The notes below the pieces were generated by a model. It ran no database searches, was not told where the DNA came from, and saw nothing but the letters and a program-made list of their open reading frames with translations. A DNA stretch of 5,053 nt from an uncultured Clostridia bacterium. Its GTDB lineage: Bacteria; Bacillota; Clostridia; TANB77; CAG-508. Position 1 is the stretch's first letter. Every line of letters begins with the position of its first letter. The translations under genes were made by a program, and so were the position numbers. The stretch is taken from positions 1 through 5,053 of the forward strand of contig CANQHH010000096.1 of assembly GCA_947623615.1 (NCBI GenBank). The letters are read 5' to 3'. Shown here piece after piece: positions 1-5,053 of the stretch.

Positions 1-291
1 ATTATGATTCCATTTATGATTTTCAATTTCTTCTTTACTTATTTTTCTCTTATCATTATGTACTTCTTTTGGTAATCTATTTAACAAATATTGTTCATGA
101 TTTCCCTGTACAGCTATTAAAATATCTTTTCTTTTTAATAGTTCTTGTACAGTGTCTTCTGGATTAATTCCTATTCCAATTATATCTCCACAGCATATAA
201 TTTTATCTATTTTTATTTTATCAAATTCATTTAAAACTGCTGTTAAGGCTTGTATATTACTATGTATATCAGTTATTATTCCTATTTTCAT
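1..291 (-). CDS. Calcineurin-like metallophosphoesterase, YfcE/Metallophos_2 type (3' end cut by window edge)
   Basis: The first 97 codons of a metallophosphoesterase run from ATG at 291 to the left edge without a stop, so the C-terminal part is missing. Three family metal-ligand motifs are visible: D8-x-H10 in the opening strand (MKIGIITDIHSN), G35-D36, and G63-N64-H65-E66. Their spacing fits the compact single-domain phosphoesterases that bind two metal ions (often Mn2+) and hydrolyse phosphoesters in the cytoplasm. The stretch after GD (DIIGIGINPED) resembles the GDIVGYGPxPN segment common in this subfamily. The downstream GHTH-type histidine motif would lie outside the window. The start is supported by a strong Shine-Dalgarno sequence at 301-308 and by the N-terminal motif beginning exactly at the family's usual position. 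No signal peptide is seen. The substrate cannot be told: relatives include phosphodiesterases and many uncharacterised proteins. The gene lies downstream of the M26-like protease gene but behind a terminator, so it is probably a separate transcription unit. Confidence 0.87.
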   Translation of the reverse strand, partial: MKIGIITDIHSNIQALTAVLNEFDKIKIDKIICCGDIIGIGINPEDTVQELLKRKDILIAVQGNHEQYLLNRLPKEVHNDKRKISKEEIENHKWNHN

Positions 292-300
292 AGTTAATCT

Positions 301-308
301 TCCTTCCT
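301..308 (-). promoter_or_regulatory. Ribosome binding site of the metallophosphoesterase
   Basis: Read on the minus strand this is AGGAAGGA, followed by nine bases and then the ATG at 291. It is purine-rich, matches the anti-Shine-Dalgarno well, and supports this ATG as the start. Confidence 0.7.
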
Positions 309-323
309 AACGATAATGCAATT

Positions 324-345
324 AAGTATGTGACTTCACAAGCTT
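324..345. repeat. 22-bp imperfect palindrome in the leader of the metallophosphoesterase
   Basis: The left arm AAGTATGTGA (324-333) and the reverse complement of the right arm, AAGCTTGTGA (336-345), agree at 8 of 10 positions around a 2-base centre (CT). The inner TGTGA/TCACA halves are perfect. It lies between the candidate -10 box (355-360) and the ribosome binding site (301-308), where a repressor operator or a leader hairpin could act. The 2-base centre fits a dimeric protein site better than an RNA hairpin loop. No regulator is visible in the window, so function is inferred from position only. Confidence 0.35.
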
Positions 346-354
346 TTTTATCGA

Positions 355-383
355 TTTATAATCAAAATTGTTATTAACTCTAA
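355..383 (-). promoter_or_regulatory. Weak candidate promoter for the metallophosphoesterase
   Basis: On the minus strand a TATAAA box (355-360) lies 17 bases downstream of TTAGAG (378-383). The -10 is close to consensus, but the -35 shares only its first two bases with TTGACA. The region is so A/T-rich that TATAAA-like boxes arise by chance. The call rests mainly on position: after the upstream gene's terminator and about 65 bases before the start codon at 291. Confidence 0.28.
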
Positions 384-431
384 CTTCACTAAAATATCAT
401 AAATTTTATATATTTTCAATAAATATGTATT

Positions 432-474
432 AAAAAAAGGTCGAGATTTTTTATTTGAACTCAACCTTTTTTTT
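432..474 (-). terminator. Rho-independent terminator of the M26-like protease gene
   Basis: Two 14-base arms (432-445 and 460-473) flank a 14-base loop. The core pairs GGTTGAG with CTCGACC on the minus strand, extended by an A-run facing a T-run, and the transcript ends in a run of seven U. The single non-Watson-Crick position is a G-U wobble in minus-strand RNA but an A-C mismatch in plus-strand RNA, which supports minus-strand use. It begins 10 bases after the stop codon at 484-486 and separates this gene from the phosphoesterase. Confidence 0.87.
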
Positions 475-483
475 ATTTTTTTG

Positions 484-3400
484 CTATTTTTCTTCATTTT
501 CATCTTCTTTTGTTGTATTTTGTGTAGTTACATCTTCCTCTTTTTTTGCTTCTGTATTTATTACACTATCAGTATTTAAGTTTTCTTCTGAATTATTTTC
601 ATTTGTGATAATAGTATTTTCTGTTTCTGGCTTAGGAGATTTGCTAGTTAAATTTTGGTTCTTGGTTTCAGTTTTTGTATTTTGCTTAATAACTGTTGGA
701 TCGTTATTTAAAATTACTGCTTGTTCATTATTTATCTGTTCTTCATGTGACTGAATAATTTGCGGGATTTTTACTTTAATATCTTTAGGATTGCCATTGC
801 CAGTTAGTGTTGGTAACTGTCCTGCTTTTAATTCTTCCTCAGTTGGTATAATCCATAATCCGTTATTAAAGTTTACTCCATAATCTCTTAAATTTGCATC
901 TCCGTCATGTTTCCAGAAATCTGCATTGTCTAATCCGTTTAACCAACCTGTTCCTGCTGGATCGTTTGAACCACTGCAGTTTATTGGTTTAATACATCCA
1001 GCTTTAGCAGTTGTTGGTCGTCCAACAAAGTCCGCCATTTCATAATTGTTCTTAAATCCACTGTCTATTATTGTTGAAGCAGAACCTGTATCGAATTTAG
1101 CTACTTTTGAATTTTCCATTATTGCTAATGAAATACAATTTACTATTTTACCACTATTTCTTACTGTTCCTATAAATCCACCAATGTATGATTTACCTTT
1201 TATAGTGCATGTAGTATAACAATTTCTTATTTCTGGTTCTGTTGCATAGCCAACCAAACCTCCACAATAGTTTCTTTGACCTGTAACTGAGCCTGTGCTG
1301 TAACTGTTTTCAATTGTACCTTTGTTGATTTCTCCAACCAAGCCACCTATTGAATCTTGAGTACCATTAACTTGGGTTTCTAAGCTACTTGAAGTTTCAA
1401 CTTTTGCAAATTTTTCTAAGTTACCTATTAATCCACCAACTTTTGTTGTACCACTAATATTTGCATTGTATACATAGCTATTTTTTATTGTAGTTTTATT
1501 TTCATTTTCCGCTGTACCATTTACATTTGTTGCATTTCCAATTAGTCCACCTACATTTTTAGCTCCTGAAACAGTTGCACCATCTACACTACAGCTATCA
1601 AATGTTGTTTCCTGAGGCTGACCGACTAGGGCACCTACTGTATCTTTTCCATTTGAACTGATGCTTCCATTATGTACTTTAACTGATGTTATAGTTGTAT
1701 TTTCAGTATTATTTGAAAGTGCACCTATAACTGATTTGTCTAAGCTAATTTGTGGGTCTTCAATTGTAAAGTTATTAAATGTAGCATTTAATGTGCTTTC
1801 AAATATTGGAATATGAACTCCTTTAATTTTATTACCATCGCCATTTATTTCTCCTGCAAATGTTGAACGTAACATACTTGTTCCTGTTGTATAATCAGAT
1901 AAATCAATGTCATTTCCTAGTTTTATTTTTGCTGAAGAATTCTTACTTATTTCGTTTATAAATTCTTCTCCAGTAGTTATTACTTTTTCTTCGTTATTTG
2001 CTTCTTTTCCAAATGGTGTTGATCTTAAATCGTCTGTGTATTTCTTTAACTTATTAAATATTTGTATTTTCAATGCAGATGTTTTAGTCATTTGTATTGT
2101 TCCTACACTTGATTTAACTGAAGCTGCATCTTGTTTTAATGTTTCTATAAATTGATTTTTAATATCTTCTGTATTCATATATGATAATTTATCTGCATTT
2201 GCAGCTGCTTCAGCAAACCTTGCTTGCTTATACTGTTTTATATTCATTTCTGTTTTAGTTTTTCTCTTAGTTATTTCCTTCAAAGCATTTTGATCTGATA
2301 CTAATGGGTCGCTATCTGTTTTTAATATATCTGTTGTCCATAGTAACCAACCATCATCATAACCTGCATATCCTAGCATTTCATAAGCCATTACCCATAG
2401 ATTGTCAAGACTTGTATAGTTTACATCACTTAATGGATTGTACCAACGTATTGTTTTATAACCTTCGGCACCATAATCAATTGCATATTGTCCATTTATT
2501 AAATCATCTATAGTTGATACTTTCGTGAAATCTTTTCCTGCTCTTGCTGGTGTTGTCGTTGTATCTGGCATTTTTGAAAGTACTTTTTCTTGGTCGGTTG
2601 CATCTAATGTGAATAATGCCTGTGCTATCATATAATCCAAGAAATAATTTACTTGGAATGCTTTACTATAGTAGTCTTCAACTTTTTCTGGTGACGAAAT
2701 TCTATCTCCAGTCCAGTTTACTGTATGGCTAGTACTTGAATCATAAGTCGTTGGGAAGTTGAACTTACAGAAACCTGGTCTTTCAAATGCTTGTGTTAAG
2801 AATCCATCTGAGAATGCTTCTCCTCCAACTGCTGGTCTTCTATTATGATTTTTAAGTATTAGTGCTCCATCTTGGTCGTGCATTGTTTCATGTGACCAAA
2901 TCTTGAAATTATCCAATAATGCATTATCTTCCCAAAGAATTCTTGTTCCATATGCATATGCTGCTGATCCAATTCTTGCTGTCCATATTCCTGTTGCCTC
3001 GGCAAACCATTTATGATAATCTTCTTGAGTTTGATTTGCATATTGCCATCCTTTCTTAGCTAAATAATTATTGCCTACATATTCACCATCATATGCAATG
3101 TTGGTATCTGTTTGAATATCATTTTTTCTGTTGAATAGGTCTATTGCTTCTTGTACTTCTTCTTCTTTAGAGCTTCCTCCACCTATCATACCATAAATTG
3201 TTTCATAGTTTTTCTTAACACTGTTTGCAAAGTTTTGCATCTTCTTTTTCATTGCCTCGGCATTTTTTTCTGGGTCTGCATAGTAAACTCTTGTTGCACC
3301 TATGTGAATTTGTGTTGGGCATGAATATATGTATGCTGACTTTTCTGGAACTCTTAATATAGGTAATAATACATTTGGCCAACATTTTAGGTAATCCCAT

Positions 3401-5053
3401 GCTCTGTATCTAAGCCTATCATCTTGGTTATCTAGCCTTGATTCTAATATAAAACCATTGAAGTTATCTGCTAACCAATCATCAACTCTATTGTGATATT
3501 TTTCAGTATTGTTAATGAAGAAATCTATGAAATCTCCTATTTGATTTAATCCAATTACGTTTCCTATGTTATTAGCATAGAATGTATGTGTTGCTGATGT
3601 AGCCATATTGCTATCGTTTAATAATAGCCTGTTTGTGATTATATCAAATGTTAATCCACCTTCAAAAATATCTGTATGATATAGTAGAATATCTTTTAAG
3701 TTGAAATCTTCAACATCTATATTATACCAACGTTTTATATAAGTATATGTAAATAAATATCTTTCCAATCTCTTATTTGATAATAGTTCATTTTTGATTA
3801 CTGATGCTGTTTTAACATCATCATTTGTAATATTGTAATTATTATTTGCCAATAAGTCTAATACCACTTGTTCGGCCTCTTGTTTTACTGTTTTTTCTTT
3901 AAATATTCTTGAATATTTTTTATCATCTCTTGCTGTACTATCATCAAATGTTTCAGAATATAACCTGCTATCTTTTGTTTTGGTTAATGGGTCAATTGAT
4001 ATTACATAATTCATATTTGTAATATAATCGGTTAATTCTTTTACAATTGCAGAATCTTTATTTATTACATAATTTTTGTAATTATATTTAAAGTTATGAA
4101 GGTTTGGAATGTTGTAACATACCACATTTCCAAAATATGTTTCAAAATTAACATCATATTCTTTTATTGTTTTATCTTTAAATACTAATTTTATTTTTGC
4201 TATATTTTTATAGTTTTCATTTGTTAATGAATTTACTATTTTGCCTTCTTTGCTAATAGGTAATATACCTTGAATTATTTTTTGGTTTAGTTCATCATTA
4301 TTATTTATATTTCTAGCATCTTCTACAATGTATTTTGAATCATAATATGGTGCTAATTTAGATAAGTTGTGATATAGAATTTCTTTTGAGCTATCATATC
4401 CTTCTTGAACCCTAACCCTTTCATATTCAGGTATTTCAACATTTTGTGTTGTTGGTTCTTTACTTGCATTTGCTGATTTTAATTTTGGCAATACTTCACC
4501 ACCACAGCCCTCAAAATCCCAAAGATTTGGGTCTAAGCCTAATTTAGTTTTATAGAAATCTGGTGTAAATTGATTTTGCTCTTGATATGTTATAGCTGAT
4601 GATGCATGCCTATCTGGTAATGCTGAGCAAGCATAATTGTTTGAAGATGATCCATTTAGTGGTTGACCAGATTTTATTATTGGAGATATATTTCCACCAT
4701 TTGATGCTGATGCACAATTTTTCATAATTAAGTTTGTACTTTGACCAATTACTGCTCCACCAGTATATTGAGAACCATATGCTGAATTTACATCAACATT
4801 TGATACGCAATTTTCTAATGTAACGTTTTTAGCTCTACCAATAACTCCTCCTAATTGATACCATCCAGGCCATCCGCCTATTACGCCTTCTACTCTACAA
4901 TTTTTAATCGTAACATCGTCTGCCAAATCAACTAGTCCTCCAACATATGAATTGTTGGTAACAGAATATGTAAGTATCATTCCTGTAATTTCACATTCAT
5001 CAATTGTAGTACCACCATTTGCAGTTGCAAACATTGTTGCACAACTGTTTGTA
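484..5053 (-). CDS. Giant M26-type zinc metalloprotease (IgA1 protease/Zmp family) with GLUG repeat blocks on both sides (5' end cut by window edge)
   Basis: The frame is open from the right edge to a TAG at 484-486. Residues are numbered here from the internal Met at 5032-5034, which is not a credible start: the frame stays open upstream, no Shine-Dalgarno precedes it, and it lies inside a repeat. Domain order: GLUG solenoid (about 1-186); M26 protease region (about 204-1007); second GLUG solenoid (about 1015-1412); disordered tail (1413-1516). The zinc site is H715-E-T-M-H719 with E739, so Glu is 24 residues after the first His, the spacing I recall for streptococcal M26 enzymes. N-R-R at 731-733 and AFSDGFLTQ after E739 also fit the family. 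Other M26-like stretches are a motif near 216-243 (LSKLAPYYDSKYIVED), LLPIL at 556-560, and AYEMLGYAGYDDGW at 883-896. By family it is an extracellular endopeptidase acting on host or surface proteins. IgA1 cannot be assumed, because other family members cut different substrates. The signal peptide and any N-terminal anchor are outside the window, and no C-terminal anchor is visible. Confidence 0.9.
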   Translation of the reverse strand, partial: TNSCATMFATANGGTTIDECEITGMILTYSVTNNSYVGGLVDLADDVTIKNCRVEGVIGGWPGWYQLGGVIGRAKNVTLENCVSNVDVNSAYGSQYTGGAVIGQSTNLIMKNCASASNGGNISPIIKSGQPLNGSSSNNYACSALPDRHASSAITYQEQNQFTPDFYKTKLGLDPNLWDFEGCGGEVLPKLKSANASKEPTTQNVEIPEYERVRVQEGYDSSKEILYHNLSKLAPYYDSKYIVEDARNINNNDELNQKIIQGILPISKEGKIVNSLTNENYKNIAKIKLVFKDKTIKEYDVNFETYFGNVVCYNIPNLHNFKYNYKNYVINKDSAIVKELTDYITNMNYVISIDPLTKTKDSRLYSETFDDSTARDDKKYSRIFKEKTVKQEAEQVVLDLLANNNYNITNDDVKTASVIKNELLSNKRLERYLFTYTYIKRWYNIDVEDFNLKDILLYHTDIFEGGLTFDIITNRLLLNDSNMATSATHTFYANNIGNVIGLNQIGDFIDFFINNTEKYHNRVDDWLADNFNGFILESRLDNQDDRLRYRAWDYLKCWPNVLLPILRVPEKSAYIYSCPTQIHIGATRVYYADPEKNAEAMKKKMQNFANSVKKNYETIYGMIGGGSSKEEEVQEAIDLFNRKNDIQTDTNIAYDGEYVGNNYLAKKGWQYANQTQEDYHKWFAEATGIWTARIGSAAYAYGTRILWEDNALLDNFKIWSHETMHDQDGALILKNHNRRPAVGGEAFSDGFLTQAFERPGFCKFNFPTTYDSSTSHTVNWTGDRISSPEKVEDYYSKAFQVNYFLDYMIAQALFTLDATDQEKVLSKMPDTTTTPARAGKDFTKVSTIDDLINGQYAIDYGAEGYKTIRWYNPLSDVNYTSLDNLWVMAYEMLGYAGYDDGWLLWTTDILKTDSDPLVSDQNALKEITKRKTKTEMNIKQYKQARFAEAAANADKLSYMNTEDIKNQFIETLKQDAASVKSSVGTIQMTKTSALKIQIFNKLKKYTDDLRSTPFGKEANNEEKVITTGEEFINEISKNSSAKIKLGNDIDLSDYTTGTSMLRSTFAGEINGDGNKIKGVHIPIFESTLNATFNNFTIEDPQISLDKSVIGALSNNTENTTITSVKVHNGSISSNGKDTVGALVGQPQETTFDSCSVDGATVSGAKNVGGLIGNATNVNGTAENENKTTIKNSYVYNANISGTTKVGGLIGNLEKFAKVETSSSLETQVNGTQDSIGGLVGEINKGTIENSYSTGSVTGQRNYCGGLVGYATEPEIRNCYTTCTIKGKSYIGGFIGTVRNSGKIVNCISLAIMENSKVAKFDTGSASTIIDSGFKNNYEMADFVGRPTTAKAGCIKPINCSGSNDPAGTGWLNGLDNADFWKHDGDANLRDYGVNFNNGLWIIPTEEELKAGQLPTLTGNGNPKDIKVKIPQIIQSHEEQINNEQAVILNNDPTVIKQNTKTETKNQNLTSKSPKPETENTIITNENNSEENLNTDSVINTEAKKEEDVTTQNTTKEDENEEK
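487..798 (-). other. Disordered Thr/Asn/Glu/Lys-rich C-terminal tail of the protease
   Basis: Residues 1413-1516 are low-complexity and highly polar, rich in Thr, Asn, Glu and Lys, with few hydrophobics after about 1450. The protein ends KEDENEEK. There is no membrane segment, no LPxTG sorting signal and no recognisable wall-binding repeat. It looks like a flexible surface-protein tail or spacer. Confidence 0.75.
799..1992 (-). repeat. C-terminal GLUG-type beta-solenoid repeats of the protease
   Basis: Residues 1015-1412 start with a GLUG-array entry: an alpha/beta segment (TTGEEFINEIS), then KLGNDIDLSDY, then F-A-G-E-I-N-G-D-G-N-K-I at 1059-1070. Tandem units follow with cores GALVG (1134), GGLIG (1162), GGLIG (1200), GGLVG (1230), GGLVG (1258) and GGFIG (1285). 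Spacing is 27-30 residues except one 38-residue unit that carries an Asn/Glu-rich insert (about 1170-1180). The block ends in a cap with GLWIIP and GQLPTLTG (1392-1412), comparable to the cap of the N-terminal block. Confidence 0.85.
2014..4425 (-). other. M26 protease region of the large protein (zinc site at 2878-2892)
   Basis: Residues 204-1007 carry the peptidase unit. The pre-catalytic part (204-640) includes the M26-like segment near 216-243 and LLPILRVPEKSAYIY (556-570), which resembles the LLPLL...YxIS stretch of streptococcal enzymes. The HETMH zinc motif is encoded at 2878-2892, with third ligand E739 at 2818-2820. After the catalytic core comes a charged, probably helical segment (about 915-1007) ending KKYTDDLRST. 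It resembles the segment near the C terminus of streptococcal M26 proteases, so the catalytic unit probably ends there. Boundaries are by eye. Confidence 0.8.
4477..5053 (-). repeat. N-terminal GLUG-type beta-solenoid repeats of the protease (incomplete)
   Basis: Residues 1-186 hold tandem units of about 30 residues. Each has a strand ending in [KE]NC followed by a Gly-Gly core: GGLVD at 32-36, GGVIG at 62-66 and GGAVIG at 92-97, spaced exactly 30 residues apart. The block closes with a capping segment ending FYKTKLGLDPNLWDF and LPKL (160-185), a typical end for GLUG arrays. More units probably lie beyond the right edge. GLUG arrays are taken to form right-handed beta-helices on exported proteins; a role in substrate contact or as a spacer is inference. 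Confidence 0.8.

Noticed and set aside
324..350. The palindrome plus following T-run as a plus-strand terminator
   Set aside because: The arms leave only a 2-base centre, the stem is interrupted by a mismatch, and no plus-strand gene ends here.
455..754. Plus-strand open frame of 99 codons, Ser/Phe-rich
   Set aside because: It lies antisense to the low-complexity tail of the protease and overlaps the terminator. The Ser/Phe/Val bias is what the complement of Lys/Glu/Asn/Thr codons gives, and there is no ribosome site or recognisable domain.
799..816. LPTLTG (residues 1407-1412) as a sortase signal
   Set aside because: It does not fit LPxTG because of an extra residue, it is ~100 residues from the C terminus, and no hydrophobic segment with a positive tail follows. 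It is part of the cap that ends the GLUG block.
1907..2513. Two short plus-strand open frames (1907-2155 and 2304-2513)
   Set aside because: Both are antisense shadows of the protease coding frame, with no family resemblance.
2859..3400. Two short minus-strand frames (2859-3041 and 3215-3400)
   Set aside because: They sit in an alternative frame inside the well-supported protease catalytic region and show no recognisable domain.
484..5053. Naming the large gene iga or zmpB
   Set aside because: M26 members differ in substrate, the start is missing and the domain order differs from streptococcal enzymes, so a specific symbol or IgA1 activity is not supported.

Overview
The window carries two protein-coding genes, both on the minus strand and both cut by a window edge. 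The DNA is strongly A/T-rich, codons favour A or T in the third position, and there is a clear Shine-Dalgarno sequence and a U-rich intrinsic terminator. The large protein belongs to a zinc-protease family best known from streptococci and relatives. Together these point to a low-GC Gram-positive bacterium (Bacillota), probably host-associated. Genus cannot be read from the sequence.

Most of the window (positions 484 to the right edge, read right to left) is one reading frame of over 1,500 codons. It encodes a very large, probably surface or secreted zinc metalloprotease of the M26 type (IgA1 protease / Zmp family). The visible part has five sections: the end of one GLUG-type beta-solenoid; an M26 protease core with an HExxH...E zinc site; a helical segment; a second, longer GLUG solenoid; and a disordered, charged Thr/Asn/Glu/Lys tail. 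The true start, any signal peptide and any N-terminal anchor lie beyond the right edge. Ten bases after the stop codon is a strong rho-independent terminator (432-474).

The stretch 292-483 is non-coding. It holds the terminator, a weak promoter candidate, a 22-bp imperfect palindrome and a good ribosome binding site. The last three belong to the next gene: the first 97 codons (1-291) of a calcineurin-like metallophosphoesterase with intact DxH, GD and GNHE metal-binding motifs. The terminator and separate promoter region suggest independent transcription, and nothing links the two genes functionally.

The most notable point is the protease architecture. In characterised streptococcal M26 proteases the catalytic domain lies at the C terminus. 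Here about 500 residues follow it, including a second solenoid, so the protease core sits between two repeat blocks. No RNA gene, mobile element or CRISPR array was seen.
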